A stretch of 64,000 nt of DNA from Acidobacteria bacterium SCN 69-37 (GCA_001724025.1 MEDJ01000012.1:1-64000), one strand, 5' to 3'. Shown: positions 53,207 to 63,014, counted from the first letter of the stretch. A program made the numbers and translations. Notes: generated by a model not told the origin, from the sequence alone.

Positions 53207-54151
53207 TCAGCGTGCGCGCGGTCGGGCCGGCGTCAGCCGTTCCAGCGTCCCGGCCCCGGCATCCATCACCTCGACGACGTCGACCATCGATTCCACTGCG
53301 CGGACATAGAAATCCAGCGTCATCCGATCGAAGTCGTCGTCGGGATCGTGGTGCAGCGCGAAATCCTCGACGCCGAAGTAGAGCGCCGGCAGGCCGGCCT
53401 CGAGAAACGCCCAGTGGTCGGAATCGCGCGTCCAGTCGCGCGACCGGCCGTCTGCCGGGTTGTCGTAGCCCCGCCGCAGCACGACGGACGCCCGTGCCGC
53501 CGCCTGGTCGACGAGCGGGACCAGTGCCGGCTGCTGGTGCGTGCCCACGACCCACAGCGTGTTGGCCGGGTCGCGGCCGATCATGTCCATGTTGAGGGCG
53601 ATGAGGATGGCCGCGCGCGGCACGGGCGGCCGCGCGACGAACGCCCGTGACCCGACGAGCCCCGCTTCTTCCCCATCGAACGCGGCGAACACGAGCGACG
53701 TCGCGGGACGATGCTGCACGAAATACGCGGCCAGGACCGCCAGCGCGGCCGCGCCCGAGGCGTTGTCGTTGGCGCCGTTGAAGACCCGGCCGTCGCGGAT
53801 CCCGAGATGGTCATAGTGCGCGCCGATGACCAGATAGCGATCGGGCCGGACGCGCCCGGGGACGTAGCCGACGACGTTCACGCCTGCCACGCCGGTGGCC
53901 CCGCGGAACGGCTGTTCGAAGGTGCCGGCAAACGGCCGCAGGCCGGCTGCCCGGAATCGATCCACCAGCAGGGCCCTGGCGCGCGCCCCGCCAGCCGTCC
54001 CCACCCGTCGTCCCTCCATGGCGTCGGCCGACAGCTGACGCAGATCGTCGACGAGCGCTGTCGCATCGATGCGCGCCCGCTGGGCCAGGCCGAGCGCACC
54101 GGCCGCCAGGAGCATCCCCACGATCAGAGCCGTCGCACGCACCGCCCGCAT
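53207..54151 (-). CDS. Exported M28-family metallopeptidase
   Basis: A 314-residue peptidase with a signal segment (ALIVGMLLAAGALGLAQ). The two-zinc M28 site is complete: GAHYDH, NDNASG, the catalytic Glu pair DGEEAG, NMDMIG and HHDPDDD. These enzymes remove N-terminal residues in the periplasm or outside. The protein ends about 15 residues after the last motif region. It is divergent from bshB1, 63 bases away. Confidence 0.92.
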   Translation of the reverse strand: MRAVRATALIVGMLLAAGALGLAQRARIDATALVDDLRQLSADAMEGRRVGTAGGARARALLVDRFRAAGLRPFAGTFEQPFRGATGVAGVNVVGYVPGRVRPDRYLVIGAHYDHLGIRDGRVFNGANDNASGAAALAVLAAYFVQHRPATSLVFAAFDGEEAGLVGSRAFVARPPVPRAAILIALNMDMIGRDPANTLWVVGTHQQPALVPLVDQAAARASVVLRRGYDNPADGRSRDWTRDSDHWAFLEAGLPALYFGVEDFALHHDPDDDFDRMTLDFYVRAVESMVDVVEVMDAGAGTLERLTPARPRAR

Positions 54152-54214
54152 GCGGGCATCTTACCGGCTCCGGGTACCGCCGCCCGTCCTCCCTGCTGCT
54201 AGACTGCTTCTCCG

Positions 54215-54913
54215 ATGTCCATCGACCTGCTCGTCATCGGACCCCACCCCGACGATCTCGAGATTGGCCTGGCAGGTACCATCGCGCGTCACGTGGCCGA
54301 CGGCCATCGTGTCGGCCTGTGCGATCTGACGGCCGGCGAACTCGGCAGCAACGGTACGCCGGAGACGCGGCGCGCCGAGGCACTCGAGGCCGCGGCCGTG
54401 CTCGGCGCCGTCTGGCGCGAGAACCTCGGCTGGCCCGACGGCGGCATCACGCCCGACCACGTGCGGCCTGCGGCGGAACTCATCAGGCGCCACAGGCCAT
54501 CGGTGGTGGCGGTGCCCTACTGGGACGATCGCCATCCCGATCACGTCGCCGCCAGCCGCGTGCTGCAGGAGGGCGTGTTCCGCAGTGGACTGCGCCGCTA
54601 CGCGGCCGCGGGTGACGCCTGGCGGGTCGACTGGATCTGCTACTACTTCATCAACAACGCGACGACGCCCTCGTTCGTGATCGACGTGTCGGATCACTAC
54701 GCGACCAAGCGGGCGGCCCTGGCCTGCCACCGGTCGCAGTTCGCGCCTGCGGGTCCGGATGCCGTGCCGACACGGCTGACGGCCTCGTCGTTCCAGCAGC
54801 TCATCGAGAGCCGCGACAGCCAGTTCGGCGCGCAGATCGGCGCCTCGTTCGCCGAGGGCGTCATCGTGCGCGAACCGATCGAGCGGCGATCGCTCTTCCG
54901 GACGCCATCGTGA
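54215..54913 (+). CDS. bshB1: N-acetylglucosaminyl-malate deacetylase (bacillithiol biosynthesis)
   Basis: Zinc-dependent LmbE-type deacetylase that removes the acetyl group from GlcNAc-malate. The 232-residue protein has the zinc site PHPDDLEIG, TAGELGSNGTPETR, LGWPDGGI and DRHPDHVAAS, all standard for BshB1. GTGA overlap with bshA, the enzyme before it in the pathway. No bshC is in the window. Confidence 0.9.
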   Translation: MSIDLLVIGPHPDDLEIGLAGTIARHVADGHRVGLCDLTAGELGSNGTPETRRAEALEAAAVLGAVWRENLGWPDGGITPDHVRPAAELIRRHRPSVVAVPYWDDRHPDHVAASRVLQEGVFRSGLRRYAAAGDAWRVDWICYYFINNATTPSFVIDVSDHYATKRAALACHRSQFAPAGPDAVPTRLTASSFQQLIESRDSQFGAQIGASFAEGVIVREPIERRSLFRTPS

Positions 54914-56058
54914 GAATCGGCATCGTCTGTTACGCCAGCGTCGGCGGCAGCGGCGTGGTGGCGACCGAACTGGCGCACGCGCTCGCCTTCCGCGGGCACG
55001 ACATCCACCTGATCAGCGCGGACCTGCCGTTCCGGTGGCGCTGGGGCACGCCGGGCCTCGCGTTCGAACGGGTCGACACGCCGAGCTATCCGCTGTTCAA
55101 CGAACCGCAGTACCTGCTGGCGCTCACCAACACGCTCGTGCGCGTCTCGCGCCAGCACCAGCTCGACATCATCCACGCGCACTACGCGGTGCCGCACGCC
55201 ACCGCGGCGTACCTCGCGCACGCCATCCTGTCGGCCGATCCCGGCCCGACGCCGAAGACCGTCACGACGCTGCACGGGACCGACATCACGCTGGTCGGCA
55301 GCGATCCCTCGTACGCGAGTGTCGTCGGCTTTTCGATCGAGGCGTCGGATGGCGTCACGGCCGTCTCCGAGAGCCTGAAGCACGATACCGCGCAGGCGCT
55401 CGGCGTCAGGCGCGACATCGCCGTCATCCCGAACTTCCTCGAGTGCGGCGAGTACCGGCGGCTCCAGGATGCGGAACTGCGGCAGCGGCTCTGCCCGGCC
55501 GGCGAGTGCGAGGCGCTGATTACGCACATCTCGAACTTCCGGTCGGTGAAACGCATCGGTGTCGTCATCGAGATCTTCCGCCGCATCCAGGCGCAGTGCC
55601 GGGCGCGCCTCGTCATGGTGGGCGACGGGCCCGACCGGCAGGCCGCCGAACGCCAGGTGGCCGACTACGGCCTGGCCGACGCCGTGGACTTCGTCGGGGA
55701 GCAGCACGATGTGGTGGCCTGGCTCTCGGCCGCCGATCTGTTCCTGCTGCCGTCGGCGCAGGAGAGCTTCGGCCTGGCCGCGCTCGAGGCGATGTCGTGC
55801 GAGGTGCCTGTCGTCGCCTCGCGCGTCGGCGGGCTGCCGGAGGTGATCCGCGACGGCGTCACCGGCTTCGTCTGCGATCCGGACGACATCGCCGGCATGG
55901 CCGCCCGCAGCGTCGAACTGCTGCGGAACCCGGCCCTGCGCCAGCACATCGGCCGCGCCGCGGCCGCCGACGTCGGCCGGCGCTTCTGCACGGACATCGT
56001 CGTGCCGCAGTACGAGCGGTTCTACGACGAGGTGCTCAGCGACCGGGTCCATCGCTGA
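54910..56058 (+). CDS. bshA: N-acetyl-alpha-D-glucosaminyl L-malate synthase
   Basis: GT4-family transferase that joins GlcNAc from UDP-GlcNAc to L-malate, the first bacillithiol step. The 382-residue protein shows GIVCYASVGGSGVVATELAHALAFRGH, IIHAHYAVPHATAAYLA, TTLHGTDITLVG, HISNFRSVKRI and the GT4 motif ESFGLAALEAMSCEVPVVAS. GTG 54910. The last 21 coding bases are repeated 210 bases downstream. Confidence 0.93.
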   Translation: MRIGIVCYASVGGSGVVATELAHALAFRGHDIHLISADLPFRWRWGTPGLAFERVDTPSYPLFNEPQYLLALTNTLVRVSRQHQLDIIHAHYAVPHATAAYLAHAILSADPGPTPKTVTTLHGTDITLVGSDPSYASVVGFSIEASDGVTAVSESLKHDTAQALGVRRDIAVIPNFLECGEYRRLQDAELRQRLCPAGECEALITHISNFRSVKRIGVVIEIFRRIQAQCRARLVMVGDGPDRQAAERQVADYGLADAVDFVGEQHDVVAWLSAADLFLLPSAQESFGLAALEAMSCEVPVVASRVGGLPEVIRDGVTGFVCDPDDIAGMAARSVELLRNPALRQHIGRAAAADVGRRFCTDIVVPQYERFYDEVLSDRVHR

Positions 56059-56457
56059 CGCGGGCCGCGGGCGGCATTCTCGGAGCCCCGAGGTTTCAGC
56101 CTCGGGGGACGAGTCATCGATCCATCCCTGGGGCTGAAGCCCCAGGGCTCCGAGCGCCCGCATCGGAAGCCCCAGGGCTCCGGGCGCCTACATCGGAAGC
56201 CCCCAGGGCTCCGAACGCGGATCGCCCCGCGACAATCGGCCGCCCGCAGCGACCGGGTCCATCGCTGACGCGGGCCGCGGGCGGCATTCTCGGAGCCCCG
56301 AGGCTTCAGCCTCGGGGGACGAGTCATGGCTTCATCCCTGGGGCTGAAGCCCCAGGGCTCCGAGCGCCCGCATCGGAAGCCCCAGGGCTCCGAGCGCCTA
56401 CAGCTGAAGCCCCGGGGCTCCGAGCGCGGATCGCCCCGCGACAATCGATCGCCCGCT
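56038..56457. repeat. 210-bp tandem duplication with palindromic repeats, after bshA
   Basis: Two near-identical units, about 56038-56247 and 56248-56457. Each begins with the end of bshA (AGCGACCGGGTCCATCGCTGA), so the second carries a copy of the last six codons and the stop. Each unit holds a CCCCGAGG(C/T)TTCAGCCTCGGGG palindrome (56086-56107 and 56296-56317), a CCCTGGGGCTGAAGCCCCAG palindrome and two or three half-copies GAAGCCCCAGGGCTCCG. No gene is seen in 56059-56529. Confidence 0.88.
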
Positions 56458-56464
56458 GCCTGCT

Positions 56465-56513
56465 GCCCGCCGCCCGCCGCCCGCCGCCCGCCGCCCGCCG
56501 CCCGCCGCCCGCG
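56465..56513. repeat. Seven tandem copies of GCCCGCC
   Basis: Seven 7-bp units in a row (the last ends in G), directly followed by TATCAT at 56515-56520. The array lies where the -35 region of the NtrC-type gene promoter would be. Confidence 0.9.
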
Positions 56514-56529
56514 CTATCATCGCAGTGGC

Positions 56530-57933
56530 ATGGAACTGACACAGCGTCCGGGGGGATCGGACTCGGATCGCATCCTCATCGTCGAAGACGACGCCGCGCA
56601 GCGCGTGGGGCTGCAGCAGCTGCTGCGGGGCTGGGGCTTCACGGCCGACATTGCCGTCGACGGCCGCGATGCGCTCGACAAGCTGCCGGCGGTGCGGCCG
56701 ACGATTGTCCTGAGCGATCTCGTGATGCCGCGCATGAGCGGCCTCGAACTGCTGACGGCGCTCATGCAGGAGGCGCCCGACGTCACCATGGTCCTGATGA
56801 CGGCCCAGGGCACCGTCGAGACCGCGGTCTCCGCCATCAAGCAGGGGGCCTACGACTACCTCTCGAAACCTGTCGATCCGCAGCGGCTGAAGATCCTGCT
56901 CGATCAGATCGTCCGCCGGCACGACACGCAGCGCGAGGTGCGGGCCTTGCGCCGGCAGCTCCAGGATCGCGGCACCTTCGGGCGGATGATCGGGGCCAGT
57001 CCCGAGATGCGCAAGGTCTACCAGCTGGTCGAGCAGGCAGCACCGACGAGCGCGTCGATCCTCGTGACCGGCGACTCGGGCACGGGCAAGGAACTGGTGG
57101 CCCAGACCGTCCACCAGCTCAGCCCCCGCAACGGTCAGCCGTTCGTGGCGCTCAACTGCGCGGCGATTCCCGACACGCTGCTCGAGTCCGAGCTGTTCGG
57201 CCACGAGAAGGGTGCGTTCACCGGCGCCCTCACCAGGCGGCAGGGCGCGTTCGAACTCGCCAATCGCGGCACGCTCTTCCTCGACGAGGTGGCGGAGATG
57301 ACGCCGGCCACGCAGGCCAAGCTGCTGCGCGTGCTCCAGGAGCGGACGTTCCGGACGCTGGGCGGCCAGCGCGAGCAGTCGGTCGACATCCGCGTCGTCG
57401 CGGCGACGAACGTCGATCCGCCCGAGGCGGTGCGCCAGGGCAAGCTGCGCGAGGATCTGTTCTATCGCCTCAACGTCTTCGCGATCGAGCTGCCGCCCCT
57501 GCGCGATCGCAAGGAAGATATCCCGCTGCTGACGCAGGCCTTCGTGCGCGAGTTCGCGCAGCGCAACAACAGGCCCGTGGTCGGCGTGTCCGATCGCGCG
57601 CTCCGGATGCTCGATCAGTATCACTGGCCGGGCAACGTCCGCGAACTGCGCAACGTGATGGAGCGTGCCGTCATCGTCTCGCGGGGCGACATGATCGAGC
57701 CCGGCGATCTGCCGCAGCTGATGCCCGTGACGCCACCGGCGCCGGCGGCCGAGGGCCCCGTGCTGACGGCCGGCACCACGGTGGACGAGGCCGAGCGGCA
57801 GCTCATCGAGATCACGCTCACGCACACCGGCGGGAACAAGACGCGGGCCGCCGAGATGCTCGGCATCAGCCTCAAGACGCTGCACAACAAGCTGAACCGG
57901 ATGAAGGAAGACAGCGCCGGCCAGGACGCCTGA
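56530..57933 (+). CDS. Sigma-54-dependent response regulator (NtrC family)
   Basis: A 467-residue regulator with a receiver domain (Asp in [13 protein letters not shown], Lys in LSKPVDP), an AAA+ domain with Walker [29 protein letters not shown], and a Fis-type helix-turn-helix at the end ([19 protein letters not shown]). ATG 56530 was chosen because upstream codons come from repeat DNA. It lies 13 bases before the kinase gene, its likely partner. Confidence 0.93.
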   Translation: MELTQRPGGSDSDRILIVEDDAAQRVGLQQLLRGWGFTADIAVDGRDALDKLPAVRPTIVLSDLVMPRMSGLELLTALMQEAPDVTMVLMTAQGTVETAVSAIKQGAYDYLSKPVDPQRLKILLDQIVRRHDTQREVRALRRQLQDRGTFGRMIGASPEMRKVYQLVEQAAPTSASILVTGDSGTGKELVAQTVHQLSPRNGQPFVALNCAAIPDTLLESELFGHEKGAFTGALTRRQGAFELANRGTLFLDEVAEMTPATQAKLLRVLQERTFRTLGGQREQSVDIRVVAATNVDPPEAVRQGKLREDLFYRLNVFAIELPPLRDRKEDIPLLTQAFVREFAQRNNRPVVGVSDRALRMLDQYHWPGNVRELRNVMERAVIVSRGDMIEPGDLPQLMPVTPPAPAAEGPVLTAGTTVDEAERQLIEITLTHTGGNKTRAAEMLGISLKTLHNKLNRMKEDSAGQDA

Positions 57934-57946
57934 CGCCGACACCCGC

Positions 57947-59812
57947 ATGCCCCTCAGCATCAAGACGAAACAGGTCGCCGCGGTCACCGCCATCGTCGGA
58001 CTGGCGGTGGTGCTCGTCAGCGTATGGTACGTCTCGTCGCTGGCCGGTTTCTGGCTCGCCGAGACGCAGGCGCGCGCGAAGCTGATCGGCAGCGCCATCC
58101 AGCACCGCATGAACGACGTGGTGCGCACGGGTGACGATCCGATCGAGGCGCTGCGCACCGACGACGGGCTGACGTCGATCCTGCAGGCGAGCATCTACTC
58201 CGAGAACGTGATGTATGCCGCCATCGTCGACACGCGCGGCCTGATCATCAACCACACGGACAGGGCCCGCGTCGACACGGGCATGAACACGGCCACGCTC
58301 GACCTGTCGACGCTCGTCGCGGCCAGCCCGATCGAGCGGGCGCGCGCGTTGTGGGAGTCGAACGCGTACTACGAGTACCGCGAGCCGCTCCTGCTCGACG
58401 ACAAGGCGCTCGGCACGGTGCTCGTCGGCGTGTCGCTCCTGGTCCTGCGCGGCAACATCGAGGCACAGCTGCGCGACGTGGCGATCACGACGGGCATCGC
58501 GATCCTGCTCACGTCGTTCGTGGGAATGCTCCTCGCGCAGCTCACGCTCCGGCCGATCCACGTGATCCGCACGGGCCTCGCGCGCCTCGGACGCGGCGAG
58601 ACCGACGTCGACGTCGATCTCCCGGACGATGCGGAACTGGCGGCGCTCGGCGACTCGTTCAAGGCGGTGACCGCGCGGCTGGCTGCCGACCGCAGCGCCA
58701 TCGACGGCCAGCGCGCCACGCTCGAGTCGGTGGTCGACAACCTCGAGGACGCCGTCGCGCTCTTCAGTCCCGCGGGCGCGCTGCTCTTCGCCAACCCCGC
58801 GATGGAGAGCACCTTCGTCGTGCCGACCGGCCAGCTCGATCAGCTCCTGCCCCGCACGCACCCGTACCGCGCCGTGGTCGAGCACGTGCTGGCCCAGCCC
58901 GACACGCCCCAGCGGCCCACGCGCGTGCAGATGCCCGGCGGGGGCGAGCGGCTCGTCCAGGCGCACCCGGTCGAGGGCCCCGAACGCCGGCTGCTCGGCG
59001 TGATGCTCGTGGCGCGCAACCTCACGTATCTCTCGCAGGTGGAATCGACGCTGAGCTATTCCCGCAAGCTCGCGGCCCTCGGCCGCCTGTCGGCCGGCAT
59101 CGCGCACGAGGTCAAGAACCCGCTCAACGCGACGATGATCCACCTCGAACTGCTCAAGATGCAGGTGGCAGGCAACGCCGCGGCGCTCGATCACGTGGCC
59201 ACGATCGTCTCGCAGGTGCGGCGGCTCGACGAGGTCGTGCAGGGCTTCCTGAAATTCACGCGTCCCGAGGATCTGCAATTGCAGCCGGTCGACATCGAGC
59301 AGCTCGTCGCCGACCTGATGCCCATCGTCACGGCCGAGGCCGGCAAGCACCGCGTGGACGTACGAATCGAGTTCCCCGCCGATCTCCCGAAGGCCTACGC
59401 CGATCCCGGCATGCTGCAGCAGGCGTTCCTGAACCTGGCGCTCAACGCCTGCCAGGCTATGGCGACCGGCGGCCGCCTGCGCATCGCGGGGGCGCTGACC
59501 GCGGCGCGGCAGATCGCCGTGACGTTCGAGGACACCGGCGTCGGCATCACGCCCGAGGATCTCTCGCGGATTTTCGACCTCTACTTCACGACGAAGGAAC
59601 ACGGCAGCGGCATCGGCCTGTCGCTCGTCTACCGCACGGTGCAGTTGCACGACGGCGAGATCGAGGTCCAGTCCGTCCCCGGACGCGGGACCACGTTCCG
59701 CGTGCTGCTGCGGGAGGCGCCGCTGGTCGATCTGCGGCTGACCCCGTCCCGCGGCATTCTCGGCCTCGCCCCCGATGTCCCACACCCGCCGCGGTCGTTT
59801 TCTGCGTCATAA
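57947..59812 (+). CDS. Membrane sensor histidine kinase
   Basis: A 621-residue kinase. Helix 1 (about 8-30), a periplasmic sensor region (about 35-165), helix 2 (about 175-200), HAMP, a PAS-type domain (LEDAVALFSPAGALLFANPA), HisKA with His in AGIAHEVKNPLNATMIHLELL and a complete HATPase: NLALNACQAM, DTGVGI and HGSGIGLSLVYR. It would phosphorylate the upstream NtrC-type regulator. Signal unknown. Confidence 0.93.
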   Translation: MPLSIKTKQVAAVTAIVGLAVVLVSVWYVSSLAGFWLAETQARAKLIGSAIQHRMNDVVRTGDDPIEALRTDDGLTSILQASIYSENVMYAAIVDTRGLIINHTDRARVDTGMNTATLDLSTLVAASPIERARALWESNAYYEYREPLLLDDKALGTVLVGVSLLVLRGNIEAQLRDVAITTGIAILLTSFVGMLLAQLTLRPIHVIRTGLARLGRGETDVDVDLPDDAELAALGDSFKAVTARLAADRSAIDGQRATLESVVDNLEDAVALFSPAGALLFANPAMESTFVVPTGQLDQLLPRTHPYRAVVEHVLAQPDTPQRPTRVQMPGGGERLVQAHPVEGPERRLLGVMLVARNLTYLSQVESTLSYSRKLAALGRLSAGIAHEVKNPLNATMIHLELLKMQVAGNAAALDHVATIVSQVRRLDEVVQGFLKFTRPEDLQLQPVDIEQLVADLMPIVTAEAGKHRVDVRIEFPADLPKAYADPGMLQQAFLNLALNACQAMATGGRLRIAGALTAARQIAVTFEDTGVGITPEDLSRIFDLYFTTKEHGSGIGLSLVYRTVQLHDGEIEVQSVPGRGTTFRVLLREAPLVDLRLTPSRGILGLAPDVPHPPRSFSAS

Positions 59813-59819
59813 TGACCGG

Positions 59820-60353
59820 GTGAACCGCGCCTTGCTCCTGGCGTTGACCGCAGTCGTCTCGTGTGGCGCGTCCGCGTGCGCCAGAAAGGCCCCGGCCCTT
59901 CCGCTCGTCACTGCCCTGGCCGTCCCGACACCGCCGGCGAGGACGCTGATTCCCGTCGAGCTGCCCGAGTACGTCGAACCCGCTCCCGAGCCCGTCGTCG
60001 AAGAGACCCCGGCCCCGGCGCCGTCGAGGCCCCCGTCGACCGCACGCAACACCGAGAAACCGCCCGCCGCACCGCCGCAGGTGCGGACGCCACCACCGGT
60101 CCTGCAGGCCACGACCACGGCCACGGCCCCGAGCGCCCTCGAACAGCGCGTGCGCGGACTGCTCGCGTCAGCCGAGGAAAAGCTGAAGGTCCTGAATTAT
60201 CGGGAACTCGATCCGCAGCGGCTCGCGCACTACAACCAGGTGCGCGACTTCATCCGCATGGCCAACGACAACCTGCGCATCCGGAACTACGTGTACGCCG
60301 AGCAACTGGCCACCAAGGCCAACACCGTCGCCGGCCTGCTCACGCGCAGCTGA
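59820..60353 (+). CDS. Lipoprotein with Pro-rich linker and helical C-terminus
   Basis: A 177-residue protein. GTG 59820 starts a lipoprotein signal (LLLALTAVVSCGASAC with lipobox Cys about residue 20). A Pro/Ala/Glu-rich linker covers about 30-110, followed by a helical C-terminal part (LEQRVRGLLASAEEKL, AHYNQVRDFIRMANDNLRI, AEQLATKANTVAGLL). No known domain. It lies eight bases after the kinase stop and so belongs to the regulator-kinase transcript. A start at 59775 would overlap the kinase. Confidence 0.75.
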   Translation: MNRALLLALTAVVSCGASACARKAPALPLVTALAVPTPPARTLIPVELPEYVEPAPEPVVEETPAPAPSRPPSTARNTEKPPAAPPQVRTPPPVLQATTTATAPSALEQRVRGLLASAEEKLKVLNYRELDPQRLAHYNQVRDFIRMANDNLRIRNYVYAEQLATKANTVAGLLTRS

Positions 60354-60368
60354 CGACGTCCGGGCGCC

Positions 60369-61196
60369 TCAGCGCGCCCACTGCCCCGTCACCTGCATCC
60401 ACTGCTGCTCGAGCAGCGCGAGCGTGGGATGGGCATCGCCCGTCGGCACGAGTTCGTGGGCACGCTCCGGCAGGATGACCTGTCGCATCAGCCGATCCAG
60501 ATCGAGGCGCAGGCCGTCACCGCGATCGCCGAGCGTGGCCGCGCGGACCCAGCCGGCCACCGACGCGCCGATGGCCCGCGTGAGATCGCCGACGCCACGC
60601 GCGGCAGCGGCCAGCCAGTACGCCCCGGCCGCCGACGCATCGTTGTGCGCGAGTTCCTGTTCGGCACGCGCCAGAACCCGCTCGTAGACCAGACGACGCG
60701 CCGACTCGGGCCCCTGCTGCGCCTGCCGATCGAGCGAGACCGCCCACCAGTCGAAGAGCTCATCGCGCGCGTGGGCGTCGAGCAGATCCGCACGCGCCAG
60801 CGCGAGTTCGAACTGCTCGGCCGCCGCGCTGAAACGATCGTCGAGGTTGTAGGTCTGATCGAGATAGAGCGACGTGCCGATCGCAATCGTCAGTTCCACG
60901 CGATCGTGCGCATCGAGTGCCGAGGCATCAACGGTCTTCAGGGCGCTGCGCGCCAGATCCAGATCGGTCGCCTGCGACGTCTGCCGATAGCGCTCGAGGA
61001 GCGCACGCGCCAGCACGACGGTGGCAGCCGGCGCGAACGCGGGAATCGCCTGCGCTTCGCCCGCCGTCCGGATCGCGTCGTCGTACCGCTGCGCGTTGTA
61101 GAGGTCACGGGCCTGAGCGAGCGCGTCGGGCGCCTTCGACTGGGCCATCAGGGAGAGCGACAAGCTGGCCACGACCAGCGCTCTGAGCATCGTCAT
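60369..61196 (-). CDS. Exported TPR-like protein
   Basis: A 275-residue protein with a signal segment (LRALVVASLSLSLMAQS), then repeated helical pairs with the TPR spacing (ALAQARDLYNAQRYDDAIRTAGEA, DRFSAAAEQFELALARADLLDA). No catalytic motif. It is convergent with the lipoprotein gene, 15 bases between stops. Confidence 0.75.
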   Translation of the reverse strand: MTMLRALVVASLSLSLMAQSKAPDALAQARDLYNAQRYDDAIRTAGEAQAIPAFAPAATVVLARALLERYRQTSQATDLDLARSALKTVDASALDAHDRVELTIAIGTSLYLDQTYNLDDRFSAAAEQFELALARADLLDAHARDELFDWWAVSLDRQAQQGPESARRLVYERVLARAEQELAHNDASAAGAYWLAAAARGVGDLTRAIGASVAGWVRAATLGDRGDGLRLDLDRLMRQVILPERAHELVPTGDAHPTLALLEQQWMQVTGQWAR

Positions 61197-61355
61197 CGTC
61201 AGAGAAGCAGTGTAGCGCGGTGCGTCAAAAGTTCACCCTGTGCGTGCGTGTAACTTCTACACAGCCACGCGCCGACGCCGGCGTTCCGGCCTGAAGTGGA
61301 AGGATTCTGCCGTTCCCCGAGGTTGGCAAGGAAGTTGAAACAGTCCAGCGACAGG

Positions 61356-62282
61356 ATGCGAGGCACCCTCTCCCTCCCGTTGGTGCTCGTCACCGCGATC
61401 TCGGTGATGTCGCCCGTGTATGCCCAGGACACCCAGCCGGTGTTCTCGGCGGCGGTCGATCGGGTGACGTTGTCGGTGACCGTGCGCACGTCGCGCGGGC
61501 GGCCCGTGACGGATCTCACCGAACAGGATTTCATCCTCACCTCGTCGGGACAACGGCGCGCCATCACGAACTTCCGGCGCGACGATACCGAGGTCAGCCT
61601 CGGCTTCCTCGTCGACTTCAGCGGCAGCATGGGCGTCGGTGCACGCCGCGCCGCGGCCCGCGAGAACGTCGCGCACATCCTCGAGCTGCTCCGGCCGGCC
61701 ATCGATCACGCCGGCCTGTTCGTCTTCGACAAGACGCTGACGGCCCTGCAGCCGATCGCCCCTGTGCCGGGCAACATCCTGGCGCAGCTCGACCGTCTCG
61801 ATCGGCCGTTCGGGGTCACGTCCCTGTTCGATGCCATCGCCGAAACGGGTCGGACGCTGGCGGCTGGGTCGGGCCCGCGTCGCGCCGTCGTCGTGCTGAC
61901 GGACGGGGTGGACAACGCCAGCACGCTGACGGCCGCCGAGGTCTCCGGGCTGGCGAGCAGCATCGACGTCCCGGTCTACATCATCATCGTCGTCTCGCCC
62001 TACGACGCCGATGGCAAGGAGCCGCACCCGAGCCTGAATCTCGGTCAGATGGTGAGCGGCCAGCTGGGCGACCTGGCCCGCTGGACGGGCGGCGACATCT
62101 ACACCAGCCTCGGGCCGGCACAGGCGGCGCGCACGGCGCGCGAGCTGGTGAACGAACTGCGGCAGCAGTACTTGATTGCGTTCGAACCGGACGAGAGTCC
62201 CGGCTGGCACCCCATCGAGCTGCGCACGACGCGCGATCGGCTCGTCGTGCGGACGCGCAGCGGCTACTTCGTACGGGACTGA
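61356..62282 (+). CDS. VWFA-related Acidobacterial domain protein, short
   Basis: A 308-residue protein with a signal segment (LSLPLVLVTAISVMSPVYA), then VDRVTLSVTVRTSRGRPVTDLTEQDFIL, a complete MIDAS motif DFSGSMG, AVVVLTDGVDNAST and the closing QQYLIAFEPDES and VRTRSGYFV. Same domain order as the protein at 24370-26403, but with an intact metal site. ATG 61356 fits the signal peptide; 61296 is a longer alternative. Confidence 0.9.
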   Translation: MRGTLSLPLVLVTAISVMSPVYAQDTQPVFSAAVDRVTLSVTVRTSRGRPVTDLTEQDFILTSSGQRRAITNFRRDDTEVSLGFLVDFSGSMGVGARRAAARENVAHILELLRPAIDHAGLFVFDKTLTALQPIAPVPGNILAQLDRLDRPFGVTSLFDAIAETGRTLAAGSGPRRAVVVLTDGVDNASTLTAAEVSGLASSIDVPVYIIIVVSPYDADGKEPHPSLNLGQMVSGQLGDLARWTGGDIYTSLGPAQAARTARELVNELRQQYLIAFEPDESPGWHPIELRTTRDRLVVRTRSGYFVRD

Positions 62283-62327
62283 ACCGGTTTCGTCGTAGGT
62301 GGAGAGGTTCTCTGAGGAGGAGACATC

Positions 62328-63014
62328 ATGCAGAAGGCACTGGTAGCTATGGCAATCACCGCGTTCGCGGTGGCGGGCACGTCGGCCTGCGCGACAAAGG
62401 GATACGTCCGCACGCAGGTGGGTCAGGTCAACGAGAAGGTCGATACGCTCGGCCAGTCCCTCGAGGACACGCAGCAGCGCACGACCGCCAACGAACAGCG
62501 GATCACGCAAGTCGACACGCGCGCGGGTGCGGCCCAGACGGCGGCTGACGCGGCGGGCACGGCCGCGGCCGGGGCGAACTCGGCAGCGGGCCAGGCGGCG
62601 CAGACCGCGCAGGCGGCCGGCCAGCGGGCCGAGTCGGTCGAGAAGCAGGTCAACCGCGTCGTGTACGAGGTCGTCCTCAACGAGAGCCAGGGCAACTTCC
62701 GCTTCGGCGGCACGGATCTGCCCGACGCAGCCAAGGCGCGGATCGACGAGCTGATCTCGCAGATCAAGGCGGATCCGAAGGGCGCGTACTTCGAGATCGA
62801 GGGACACACGGACAACGTCGGCCCGTCGGAGGTCAACAAGCGCATCGGCCTCGAGCGTGCCGAGGCGGTGAAGGCGTATCTCTACACGCAGCACCAGATT
62901 CCGCTGCACCGGATGAACGTGATCAGCTACGGCGAGGAGAAGCCGGCGGGTCCGAACAACACGCGTGACGGCCGCGCGGCCAACCGCCGCGTCGTGATCC
63001 GCGTGCTCGGCTAG
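62328..63014 (+). CDS. OmpA-family lipoprotein
   Basis: A 228-residue protein with a lipoprotein signal (ALVAMAITAFAVAGTSAC), an Ala/Gln-rich coiled-coil region (about 30-110, repeated AAQTA/AAGQ patterns) and a C-terminal OmpA-type peptidoglycan-binding domain: YFEIEGHTDNVG, NKRIGLERAEAVKAYL and NRRVVIRVLG. A GAGGAGG ribosome site lies before the ATG. It probably ties the outer membrane to the cell wall. Confidence 0.92.
   Translation: MQKALVAMAITAFAVAGTSACATKGYVRTQVGQVNEKVDTLGQSLEDTQQRTTANEQRITQVDTRAGAAQTAADAAGTAAAGANSAAGQAAQTAQAAGQRAESVEKQVNRVVYEVVLNESQGNFRFGGTDLPDAAKARIDELISQIKADPKGAYFEIEGHTDNVGPSEVNKRIGLERAEAVKAYLYTQHQIPLHRMNVISYGEEKPAGPNNTRDGRAANRRVVIRVLG

Noticed and set aside
56038-56457. 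CRISPR array or transposon
   Set aside because: Two large tandem units with internal palindromes; no spacers of equal size, no transposase frame and no target-site duplication seen.
55035-58085. A 1016-residue plus-strand frame through bshA, repeats and the NtrC-type gene
   Set aside because: Only a shadow frame; no domain, and it crosses the tandem duplication.
61323-61342. Possible sigma-54 site TTGGCAAGGAAGTTGA before the second VWFA gene
   Set aside because: The -12 GC is replaced by GA, which usually destroys such promoters.
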